The translations under genes were made by a program, and so were the position numbers. A DNA stretch of 64,000 nucleotides from Yamagishiella unicocca. Taxonomy: Eukaryota > Chlorophyta > Chlorophyceae > Chlamydomonadales > Volvocaceae. The notes under the pieces were generated by a model, which saw only the letters and a program-made list of their open reading frames with translations, was not told the DNA's origin and made no database searches. Below are positions 32,238 to 44,200 of the stretch, piece after piece. The stretch's first letter is position 1; the number at the start of each line of letters is the position of its first letter. Where the stretch lies: contig BDSL01000032.1 of NCBI GenBank assembly GCA_003116995.1, forward strand, positions 558,001-622,000, in the 5' to 3' direction.

Positions 32238-35200
32238 TCATGCCACAACTTTGGCCAGGAAGGTCATGTCCAGGATCTTCATGTCGTTGCTGACGTCGCA
32301 CTTGACAATGCCGTCCGCGTTGTCGATACCGATGAGGGTGCCGGTGACGCCCAGCACATCCTGCGACTCGGCCTTGATGACCTTCACCTTGTCGCGCTTG
32401 GACGGGCGCACCACGGTGAGCGTGCGCGCGTCGTGCGCCTCCAAGCCCGCGCCGCCTGCAGATGCGGGGAGCGGCGCGTCACGAAGAGGGATAGCAGGAA
32501 AAGGGGGAGGGGCGGTTGGTAGTAGGGACCCGCGGGTACTGAACAGCGGAGACGTCACGGATGAGCGAGCTGCTGAGACGGAATAAAGGAAGGCGGGCGA
32601 ACGCTCATCCTGGGTCGGGTAAGCACGCCCTGCCAGCCTCCATAACCGCTTCCAGGCCCCACCCCCCGATTTTGTAACCAGGATCCCGGACCGCCACAGC
32701 CCCCCGCCCTCCGTCCCGCTCCACTCACCGTCCGGTGCAAAGCCCGTGTCCGGCGAGTACGCCCCAGGCTGTACGCTGCACATGCCGTCGGGCTGCGCTG
32801 CGCGCACCACACCGGGTCGTCCGGCGGGCAGCTGCACCAGGATGCCCAGCCAGGTGCTGAAATCCTCCACCACACCCAACACTGCGGGCGTCCCCACGTC
32901 CATGCCTGCAGCGGGGCGTAGGGCGCGGGGATGCAGGGTGAGACCAAGGCGGAGTTCGAGGCGGAGTTCGATCAAGCCCAGCCGGCCAGCCCGGGGCGAA
33001 AAGAGGGCCGCCGCTCGCTGCTCTCCGCTCACCGCGCGAAGCTGCGGTCAGCCGCGGGCAGGGACAGGTATCGCGGTGCGACACGGCGCGGCGGAGGGTG
33101 CACGAGCCCGAAGCCCGCGCTGCGCCAAACGCGCCTGCAGCCCTGCACCTGACATGCCGGGACCCACCTGGCGTCCCCGGCGTGTAGATGTGTCCGGAGG
33201 GCGTGAAGGCCGGCGTGTAGGCGGTGGGCATCCCTGGAGTGGGCGCCGTGAGGCCGGGGGTGCCGGTGGCGGCGTTGGCTCCAGGGGTGTACCCCCCCGA
33301 GTCGTAGTGGCCGCCGCCAGGCGTGGGGGCCGCGTCCACACCGGGCGTGGGTGCTGCCAGGTAGGGCGTGCGCGCCAGGCCGGGGGTGGGAGCCAGGTTG
33401 GGGGTGCCTGCAGCAGCCGGGGCGACATTGGAGGGGGGTTCAGGAGAGGAATGCCGTGGGAGGTGAGTAAAACACCCACGCCAGCCACGGTATTCGCGCA
33501 TCACCCAAAATACGACGGCACATTGAGGAACTATTGGGATCGAGCTGTTTTATATGAGAAACCATTTGGGTCGGAATGCTTCATATAAGAATGAGAAACC
33601 ATTTGGTCGGACCGCTTCATATGAGAAACCATTTGGGTCAGAACGCTTCATATGAGAAACCATTTGGTCGGACCGCATAATATGAAAAACCATTTGGGTC
33701 AGAACGCTTCATATGAGAAACCATGTGGCCGGACCGCTTCATATGAGGAACCATTTGATCGGACCGCTTCATATGAGAAACCATTTGGGTCAGAACGCTT
33801 TATATGAGAAACCATTTGGGTCAGAACGCTTTATATAAGAAACCATTTGGGTCAGAATGCTTCATATGAGAAACCATTTGGGTCGGAATGCTTCATATGA
33901 GAAACCATTTGGGTCGGAATGCTCCACATGCCCCTCGCCTTTCTTCACTGTACGGACGTGACGTGCACGGAAGCCCTGATCCAACCTGCCGTACCACCCT
34001 ACCCGAAACCCCACCCCGGTCCTACCTGCCATCCCATGGTGGTGGTGATGGTGGTGGTCCGCCGGCGTGGGCGCATGCATGGCCTCCTGCGGTGTGAAGC
34101 CCTGGGGCGTCAGCGCCGGTGTCATCGCCTGCTGCTGCGGAGTGTGCGCGGTGCCGCCGTAGCCGGGCGTGGGCGCCGTCATGGGCTGGTGCCGGGTGTC
34201 GCCGTCGCCGTAGTAGTCGTCGTTCTCGCCGCTCGTGTTGTGGGCGGGAGTGTACGGCGCGTGTGCCGGCGTGTACGGCGCATGTGATGGCGTCATGGAG
34301 GGGTGCGCGGGCGTCATGGAGTAGTGCGCGGGAGTCTGGCTGCCCGGGTGGGCGGGAGTCTGGGGTGCGTACCTGTACGGCAGGGAAGCGAGCGGGGTGG
34401 CAGCGCGGGGGCGGGTTAGGAAGGGACAGGGCGTGCGGAGGGTGGAGGGTGAGGATCGACGCTGGGACCGGACGCCACAGCTACCCCGCGGGGACGCCAT
34501 GGCGAGTCCCCAGGGCGTTCCCCCGCTCTGCACAGTGGCCCCCCGGGCCGACCTTTCCTACCGTTTGCAGGTACGCCCGGCCATGCTCCGTCCTACACCC
34601 CACCCCGCCCCACCCCATCTCCCACACGCATCCCGCAGCCCTTGCACCGCACCCTCGTCCCATCCCCTGCCGGAGACCCCCCCCCCGATCGCCCATCCCC
34701 ACTCCCACCTCCCGCCCTCCGTTTCCTCTGCCGTGCAACCGGATCTTCTCGCCCCCCCACCCGCCGCCGCCCCACCGCTCCCCGCACGCCGCTGCACCCA
34801 CCGCCCGTCGCCGCCACGCCCCGCCGCCGGCCCGTAGCCTGGCCCTGCGCGGTACCCTCCTGCCGTCGCCGCCGCCGCCGCGGTTCCCGACCTTGGCGCC
34901 TCCCCCAGCGTCACGTACTCCATGGGCACGGTCACCGGCCGCCCCGCCACCGCGTCCAGCTCCAGCTGCACGTGGGTGGCGGTCTGCTGCTTCACGCGGC
35001 CGCGGTAGCCGTTGTATGGACCCTTGACCACTCGGACCTGGAGCAGTGGAGGGGTGGAGAGGTGAAGGAGTGGAGGAGTGGAGGAGCGGAGTGGAGTGGA
35101 GTGGAGAGATGGGGAAGGACGGGGGTGGAGTGGAGAGACGGGGTAGGAAGAGGCGTGGAGGTGTGGAGTGGAGAGACGCGGTAGGAAGGGGAGTGGAGGG

Positions 35201-38200
35201 GTGGAGAGGTGGAGGAGTGGAGGAGCGGAGTGGAGAGACGGGGTAGGAAGAGCGTGGAGGGCGCGACGACCAGGCGATGGCGTCAGGCGGGTGCGGGAGG
35301 GCGGGAGGGGGTGTGTGGAGGCGCAGGAGGGGTTGCAGGGGGAGAGGGTTGCAGGGGGAGAGGGTTGCAGGGGGAGAGGGTTGCAGGGGGAGAGGGTTGC
35401 AGGGGGAGAGGGTTGCAGGGGGAGAGGGTTGCAGGGGGAGAGGGTTGCGGCGACGCGGGTGTCGGTAACGCTGTGGGAATGCGCCGGAATGTCCGTTGCT
35501 ACCACACTGCCGCGAAGCATATCTTCATTAAAGGTAGGCTGCACCACTTGCATGTGTTTCACAATGGGAGCTACCACCTACTTACTTCCAACCGGGACGC
35601 CACTGCCCACCGCCCTGCACTCACCACCTTGCCCACAAACTGCGAGTGCGCCTGAGCTTGGTACGACCTGCCGCTGAAGGACCCTCCCTGCTGCCCGCCG
35701 CCGCCGTAGCCGCCGCGCCCGCCTCCCTGCTGGCCGCCCATCTGCCCCCCTCGCTGCGGCATCGCCATCTGGAACTTCCCATCGGCCCCGACACCGCCGC
35801 CGCCCATCATCCCGCCGCTGCCGCCGGCGCTTGACGGGTCGTCAGGCCGCGGCGACGCCGGAGTGTACCGCTGGTAGCCGCCGCCGCCGCCGCCGTACCC
35901 GCCGCCGGGTGAAGGCCCGACGCTGCCGGGCGTGCTGCGGACGCTGCCGCCGCCGAGGATGGCGCTGGCACGAGCCGAGTTGAAGGAGCCCCCGGCGCCG
36001 CTGCCCCCTTGCGCTCCGCGCAGCCTGGTGGCGAATGAGCGGACCGCCACGTAGCCGCCGTTCTCGGTGACGTCCTTGCAGTGCAGGAAGAGCGTGCCGC
36101 GCCAGATGAAGGCCACGCTGCCGCCGCGCTCCTTCATGCGGCCAGACAGGATCGTGACGAAGTCCTTCTCGCGGACCTGCAGGCGCGCGGAGGTCGAGGG
36201 AGGGGGAAGGTGAGGGGGGCGGAGAGACGACGGCCCTAGCTTGATTCCGTCAAATATGCCATTAGGGCGGTGCGCCGCCCTGCGCTGCGCGCCACCAGCC
36301 AATTGCTATATCCAATGCCGGGTTAGGGCGGCATATGGTGGATTGTTGGGTCGTTGGGTGGGTAGTTGGGTGGTTGGGTGGGCGCACACTCACCGGGTTG
36401 CCCGCCTGGTCCTGCGTGACTGGCTTCTGCTTGAAGGTGACCTTCCGCTGGATGTCCGTCAACCGACACAGCCGCACGTCGGGCTGGTCCGGAGTGCCGT
36501 TGCTGGTCAGAACCTGGGAGGGGGGGAGGAGGCGGGAAGGCAGCGGAAGGCCAGGTGAGCCGACGTGAGAGGAACGAGGGTCGCAGCCGCAGCAGCGGGT
36601 ATAGCATCCACGTTGGGGCTAAGGTTGCAGGGCTTTGCCGGACGCGTCAATTCCCCACCTGGCGCTACTGCACCACCCTCCTCCGCCTGCACCCTCCTCC
36701 TCCTCCTCCCGCTCACCCTCGCCGCGTCCTTCTCAATCTTGACCACCACTCCCGCCGTGGACTGGTTGATCTGCACCAGGTCCTGCAGCTGGTACTCGCC
36801 CAGCATCTCGATGCCCGAGGCGACCACCTCGCTCTCGGTGAGGTCCCTGGGGGGGAGGGGGCAGGGGACGGGAGGGGCAGGGGAGGGGAGGCAGGGGGGG
36901 GTATAAGGGAAATCCGCGAAGGGGGGGTTCGAGGGAAACCCGTGGATGTCCGAAAAAAATCATTTAAAACAGAAGTTTGCATGCGGGAGAACTGGGTTGG
37001 GGATACGAAAGCCGAAGGTCGTAATATGACCTTTGGCGGCTAAGCTATATCGGCTACGGCGAGACGAAAGGAAGCGAGGACCCCGCGCGACGCACGTAAA
37101 CTTTTCGCAGAACCGGTTTTGGGCGCTAGCAGGAGAACTGTGGGAGTTGGTGCGCTATGGGAGAGCGGACATCGCGGTCCGCGAAGGGGGGGCAGGGGGG
37201 GAAAGGGGGAAGGGGCTGGGAGAAGGGGAGGGGAGGCGTGGGATTAAGGCACAGCTGTGATGTCGACGGCGGTGGGGGTGACACGGGTCTGTCCGCTCCC
37301 TGGCTCGCCCTCAGCCCCAAACGGTTACCAGCTGTCAAGGTCCAGCCCTGTCCCCTGCGACAGCCGCATCCCAACCCCAGAGCCAGATGATGGCTCCCCC
37401 AAGACCGGTGCCAGACCAGCGCAGCAGGCCAGTTCGACGCCTTCGTTAGCGCCATCCAGCCCGCGACCCTACCCTACCCATCTTAACAAACGCAAGCTAC
37501 CTGGAACGCTTGCTCCTAAGTGTTTTCCAGCTAGGAAGGCCCTTCCTCCTTTGCCAGTTCATCTGACATCTTAGGTATACCCCGCCCCCCCCCGTTCCGT
37601 TAATCTAGACGCCACCGCCGATTTCGCTTGGCCGCCGAAGCCGACATACGACCACCGTCTTTCGTATCCTCACCCAAGTTCTCCAGCATGCATCTCAAAG
37701 CGTCTGTTCCAAACAGTTTTTCTCGCATCCACGGGTCTTCTTCCTAACAGCCCGCCCCCCAAACACGCCCCGCCCCCCAAACACACCCCGCCCCCGCCCC
37801 ACATCCCCTCCCACGTGTATCATTTCCCCTGCCCCCTCCCCCCCGCCCCACCTGGCGAACACCTTGATCTCCTCCCGCGTGGTGTCCGAGATGAGGTAGC
37901 ACAGCGTCTCCGCCACGCGCACCACCATGCCCGTGTCTCCGCCGTACTGTCCCGCCAGCACCCGCACCCGCTGCCCCACGGTGAACACCTTGGCCAGCTC
38001 GTCGATCTCGAACTCCACCTCCTCCACGAAGCCCTTGATGTCCGGCACCGCCGTCACCTTGCTGCCGTCCGCCGACACGCCCGTCACTCGCGCCATGAGG
38101 TTCTCCAGATCGCCCTTGACGATGCGGACCTGTGAGGTCAGGGTCGGTCGGGTGCAGATGTTGGGGGGGGGGGAGGTTACGGAAAAGAACCGGTTACTCG

Positions 38201-41200
38201 GTTAGGTGTTGGGGGGAGGGTTACGGCAAGAAGAGGTTCCTCGGTTAGGTGTTGCGGGGAGGGTTACGGCAAGAAGAGGTTCCTCGGTTAGGTGTTGGGG
38301 GGAGGGGGAAATGAGGACAAACCCGCGGAAGGGTACATCGGAGATTTTGGGGGGTTCGAGGGAGACCCGTGGATGCCCGAAAAAACCGTTTAAAAACAGA
38401 AGTTTTGAGATACATGCTGGAGAACTGGGTTGGGGATATTTTGGGGGGGGATTTTGGGGGGGGAAGAGAGGGAGGGGTCTTTTTGTAGGAAAGGATGGGA
38501 AGGGGGAGGGGGGAAGCCGCGCTGATTCGTAGGCGCGCAACAGGTTGGGGAGTGTGAGTTCGAGAAGGGGGGAAGGAGGCGGTTGCGTCGTACCACGCAC
38601 GTGGGGAGGGGTAAAGGGGGGGAGTGAGGGAAGGGGCGGGAGTAGGCGGGGCGCTCCTTGCGTGAAACCCGAACCCAAAACCCGACTCGCCTTGTCGCCC
38701 TTCATGAAGGAGCCCTTGGTGGCGGCGGTGCCGTCCGAGGGCAGCGTGGCCATGAGTGAGGACAGGTCGGTGGCGGGGGCGTCGTCGTCGCCGGTGGTGG
38801 CGCCGGCGTTGAAGCGAGCCACCTCCTCCAGGCCGGGGAGCGTGTCCAGCACGGTGAGCGTCTGCAGGGGGAGGGGGCGCGGAGGAGGGGGGGAGAGGGG
38901 CGAGGGGACGCGTCGGTAGCAGATGCCGCTTCAAATCCAAACACGCCCCCAGCGACAGCCTCCCAGACCTCACGCCCAACATCTTCCCCAGCGGCATCCC
39001 CCCTAGCCGCCAACCCAAACCCCCCCGACCGCCGACCCACACCCCCGCGCTCCCACCCCCGCGCTCCCACCCCCGCGCTCTACATACACACCCCTTCCTC
39101 GCGGGGAGTGCAACCCCGTCTTCTCGCCCACCCATCCCCCCGGCGGCCATGCCCCCCCCCCGCCGCCGCCCCGCCCTACTCCACACGGAGCCTTCGCAGC
39201 CGCGAGCGGGGTCCAGCGCCGCGACGGGCCGCCCGGCCCCGCTCCCCGTTTCTCCCCCATTGCCCCTCAGATTCGGACCACGGAGGTCCCCTCTTACCCC
39301 CCGGCTCGGGCGCGTCCTCACCTTAATTCCGACCCTCCTCAGCAGGTACCCGCCCACGAAGGTGTGCGACAACACCTGGTAGGAGGGCATGCCGTCCTGG
39401 GCGGGCAGCCGCTGGACCAGCAGGCCTGGGGCACCCGACCCGGGTGCGGGACGGTGGGAGGGGTGAGGGGCGGACGGAGAGTGCTTATCAAAGCGCCTTC
39501 GATAGGTGAGGGGGCAGGCAAGCGGGTTCCGACACTCAGTTGCTAGTTCCAATGCCTGTCCGCCAAACCCCCCGTTCCGTGCCCTGTGCCCCCACCTGCG
39601 ACCCTGGCCTCCTCGGGGTTGAACACCTTGGCCATGGGCCGCACCGTGGGCGCCCGCCCGAAGGGGTTCTTCTTGCGCTGCTCCTCGGTCTGAAGGGGTG
39701 GGGAGGGGTTGCATGGAAAACCCGTGTAAAAACAAAAGGGGGGCACCTCCACACACACCCGCCCGGACCTGCCGCCAGTGGCCCGTGGCGTCCAGGGCCC
39801 CGAGCCCATGTCCCCCACCCTGTTGCCGAGTCGCAAAGGGGACTGTCCCGTCCGCACAGATACCGGTGGAGGACGGAGAGCTGGCCCGCAGGTGACGGCT
39901 GCCCGTGAGGTGGTTGCTGTTGCATGCACGACCCCATGCCTGGGTCCCTCTTTGTTACAACCCGGCCCCCCCCCCATCCTAGTCTAGCCTCAAAAACAAC
40001 ACCTCCCATACCTCCCTCAACCCGCCGCGGTTTCTCCAGCATGCATCTCGAAACGTCTTTCCTAAACGGTTTTTCTCGCATCCCCGGGTCTTCCTCGAAA
40101 CCCGCCGCGGTTCCCCGATAGCCAACCCAGCTTCCCCGGCATGCACACTCAAATCGCCGGCTGGTTTCTGCCCTCCGTTCCCTATGTCGCTCTGACAGGG
40201 CCTTCTCGCCCCCCCTCCCCGGGTCCTTGTTCGTAACCCCCGGTGGCGGGTTATCTCCAACCACCACCACTCAGGTGGCACACCCACCCGTGTTGCTATC
40301 GCCACGAAGTCCTGCCTGTGCAGCAGCTTGATGGTGGCCCGCCCAGCCACCGGGTCCACGTCCACCACTCGGGCCAGGTCGTCCTTGTAGAGTCCGCTGC
40401 GGATCCGCACCCACGTGTCGCGAGCTGCGGAGCCGCGGGAGGGTGGAGAGGGAGGGGGAGGGGGAGGTGGAGGAGGAGGGGGAGGAGGGGGAGGGGGCAG
40501 GCGAGGAGCCGCCGGAGAGGACACGGTAATGCGTATTATCACTTCCCGGGGGAGGAGGAGGAGGGGGAGGAGGAGGAGGAGGAGGAGGAGGTGGAGGAGG
40601 ACTGCGTGCGGGGATTGCGCTAGCTGTGCAGCACGTGGCGGCTTGGGAAGTGATGGCGGCTACATGACGAAGCAAGGCCCGGAAGGGCGACCCAGAAGCA
40701 TGGTGAGCAGCAGAGCAGCGGCACAGCCGACCCCAATACCCCATCATCCCGTGGCTGGATGCCTTCACCGCGCAAGTCCCCTCCCCCCTCCAGCATGCAG
40801 CTCGAAAAGTCTGTCCTAAACGGTTGTTTTTCCGTCCACGGGTTTTCCTTGCAACCCCTCCCTCCTGCCCCCCCGCCCCGCCCCGCCACCCACCCATGTC
40901 GTCCTTGGCCCGCTTGTTGACCGTCACCGCGTCCACCATCTCGTTGAGCGGCACCAGCTTGGCGCCCTTGCCCACGTACACGGTGCGGAGGCCGCGGATG
41001 GCGTCCATGACGTGCGACTCCTTGGCCGCCTCCACGTAGATGAAACCCTGGGGGAGGGGATTTGGGATAACCGTGTTACGCGACGGGACGGGGGTTTGTA
41101 AGAACCGTTTTACGCGACGGGAGAGGATAGTTGGCGCATGGCCGTCGGACGGGGGGGAGGAGGAGGCGGGGGGCAGGCGGCAGGAGGCGGATTCGTTGAT

Positions 41201-44200
41201 ATTGAACACGTAGGTGGAGGGGAAGGGTTTGTTGCGGCCCGGCCCCGCAAGAGGAACCTAGCATAACACGCTCCCACCCCTTGCTAGGCCGCCGTCCCTC
41301 CCTTTTTCTCCTCCTCGCCGGCCATCGTCCCCCCTCCATCTTCCGCCCCCTCCTCTTCCCGCCCCCCCCCTTCCCGCCCCCCCCTCTTCCTCGATACCCC
41401 CCCATCCCGCCCCGACCCACCGGCAGGTGGTCCAGCGCCACCGCCGACAGGATCCTGAGGGGGGTGTCCCGCTCCGCCATGGTGTACGACTTCTGCAGCA
41501 GCTGCACCACTGCCTCCCGCTCGTGGCCCGCCTTGCAGGTCACCAGCCACAGCTTGGGGTCGTTGGGGGTGGGCAGCAGGCCCTGCTGCCCCACCACGCC
41601 AGTGTCGGCTGTGTCGGGGATGTCCTCACCCTGCGCCGGCGAGGAGGGGAGGGCAGGGGGGGTTGAAAAGAGAATCCGCGAATCCGCGGCAGGGCAGGGG
41701 GGCGACGGGGGTTTGATACGAGAATCCGCGAATCCACGGCCGACAAACCGAGGGCGGTGAAGGTGATGCTCCAGCGGAGCGGCGCGGCAAAGAGGAGGAA
41801 AGGTTTCGCGGTTCGGTGCTCGCGCGGCGGGGGGCCGTGGAGTTGCGGGGAGGGAGCGGGCAACGATCGGGCGCCAAACACAAGAAGAAGTGCGAGTATC
41901 ATAGCTGGCAGCGCCAGCGGCGGAGCTTTTTACGCTACATCTCCCCCCTATGGGAAGCCGGCGGGCCAGTACGACCACCGCCACGAGCCCCATCGCCATC
42001 AACGCAACGCCGGGGATGCACCAACTGGGCACCAATGCAGCTCTTGCACACAAGAATGGAGCAGCGCGCTGTGCCCACAAACCACTGGGAGCATCCTGGG
42101 TATGCGCGGGTGGCCCCTCGCCGTGAGCACACGCGTGTTTGCGCCCCTCCCCCCCCGGGGTCTGGCCCCCCCCCTCGACCACCACCACCACCACCGGCTG
42201 CCGGGCTCGCCCCCTGCTTCACCTGCCCCGGGGTGACGAGGAGTGCGCTCCCCGCCCCAGCGACCCACATCAAAACCAATCACATGCCACGTGCCGACCT
42301 ACAGCGCGCAAGTCCAGGTCGTACCGCACCGGTACCACCTCCGGCGCCACCGGTGGCTTGTCGGCACTGACCCGGTACCGCATGAAGGGTCAGGCCCCGC
42401 CCCCTCCGACTGGCCCTCTTGCAATACAACATGGGAGAGGTACCAAGACCCAGTTGGTCCCTACGTACAACATGGGAGAGGTACCAAGACCCAGTTGGTC
42501 CCTACGGTAACCGGCTCTGCTGGCTTCAGCCAGGTGTACAGACAGTGCGATCTGCTGCGCCTGAAGCCTTCCAAACCAGTCCTGCTCCACAGCTGGCTTG
42601 GTAGCAGTCATTATCACCAATGCGCCGAACTTCCTGCACATGGCTGTGATCGGCCTGGGCGGCGCGCCGAGGCATCGGAGGCTTACGGCAGCCGGCGCTG
42701 GAGGCGCCAGAACGGCGTTGATCGGGCTGGCCGGCTCGGCTGGCCTCCGATGCCGGTTTGCCATGAGGCAGGCGCGCGGCCCAGGTCCATCACATCCGTT
42801 TACAAGAAGTAAAATGGATTTGCGGTATGGAATGGTGCAGCACAGGAGGACTGCTTCGGATGTGCTTCAGATGGCGCAAATCCCGCCGTGCACCAGGCGA
42901 GCACCCGCGCGGGCCCCTACCGCAGCACAGCCTGGCCGCGACGGCGGGGCGCTCCAGGGAAGGGGCGGATGCCACAACGCCGCTGCGATTGGGCGTTTTA
43001 AGGCCCCCTCCGGGCTGGCTCGTTCCCGCAGCCCTCCTGTTGGGGCTGGACGTGCTGGAAGGCGGGTACGGCCGCCGCCCGCGAGCCCCCTTCCCTCCCT
43101 TCAAGCCCCCGTTTGTCACTTGACCGAGTAAGGCAAGCACGTGCTCGCATTGTCGCACGTCTACCCTCCAACCGGCAGCCTTGTTCCATGCACCCAATCC
43201 TGCGCCGGTTCGCTTCGGCAAACGGCCCCAGGCGCCCAGCAGCATCCGCCCGAAGGGATCCTCGCGTGCTGGTCCAACCAACTGAAACCAACTAAAATGA
43301 CCGTCCTGCAGCCCCCTTTGCGCATAAGAACCGCACAGTCGGCCCTATCTGGCCCCGCCCTGCCGCTGCGTGACCTTCGCAGCCACTGCACCCATCCCTG
43401 TGCACTTACTTGCCGGATTTCCTTAGACTGACGAGCATCTGTCCCGTCCCCTGCCAATCCCCCTGGTCCCAGGGCGACCCTCCCCACGAGCTACCCACCG
43501 GCGGCGCCGCATGGCGGCCACCCACCAAAACAATTGCCGCCACCCTAGACCTCGTTCCCTGTCATCTGACCCTGGTATTCTTGTGCACCAGCCGCGACTG
43601 GCGTGACTGACGGCTTCACCGGCGCTCCTCACCCCGCGAATTCCCAACCTCCCATCTGACTGCCTCTGCTTGCACGGAGGCTCCTCCTCCTCAGACCACT
43701 CAATTCCCACCAAACCCGTGCCAGCCATACGGTAACACCGCTCCCCTCCATCGCTGCTCGCGTTTCCAGCGCTGCTCGCGTTTCGTTTTGCGCCTCTCCA
43801 GCGCTGCTCGCGTTTCGTTTTGCGCCTAACTCCCGCTGACCAGCTACTTGACGTTTTCACGGATCCGAAAGTTTTCTCACTAGGCCAGCCCTGTCTGCGC
43901 CATTAGCCAAACTCTGCCACCTTTCCAGCCCCCCGATGGCGCCTCCTCCAACCCTGCTGGTCCACACCCTCCCGCCCCAATCCCGGGATCCCCCTAGCCC
44001 GCCCACCTGGTAGTCCCTATAGCGCTCCTCAATTCGCCGTAGGATATCCTCGTCCTGCGCATTGTCCTCCTCGCGGTTGATGCGCCGGTAGTTCAGCGGC
44101 GTGGCCTCAGCGTCCGGAATCTCCACGTCGCGGTCATCAATCAAATCCTCTGCGTCCTCCTGCAGGTGCCAGGAGCCAAATAATACGGGGGACGTGCCGA

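Larger units (their letters stand above)
41631..44006 (-). other. Large intron 3 of SPT5 (about 2.4 kb)
   Basis: Far longer than the other introns (mostly 70-600 bp). It contains a tandem duplication (42427-42508), a triplicated CCAGCGCTGCTCGCGTTTCG array (43755-43830) and the repeat pair near its 3' end, but no exon continuing SPT5. Exons 3 and 4 join directly in phase (RDYQ-GEDIPD). Insertion of repeats is the likely cause of its size. Confidence 0.6.

Noticed and set aside
33540..33935. Regular about 31-bp repeats resembling a CRISPR array
   Set aside because: Units are contiguous without unique spacers, lie in an intron of a eukaryotic gene and have no cas genes nearby.
38245..39756. 503-codon minus-strand ORF
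   Set aside because: It runs through SPT5 exons 7-9 and their introns; the true coding segments are in other frames, bounded by splice sites and matching SPT5.
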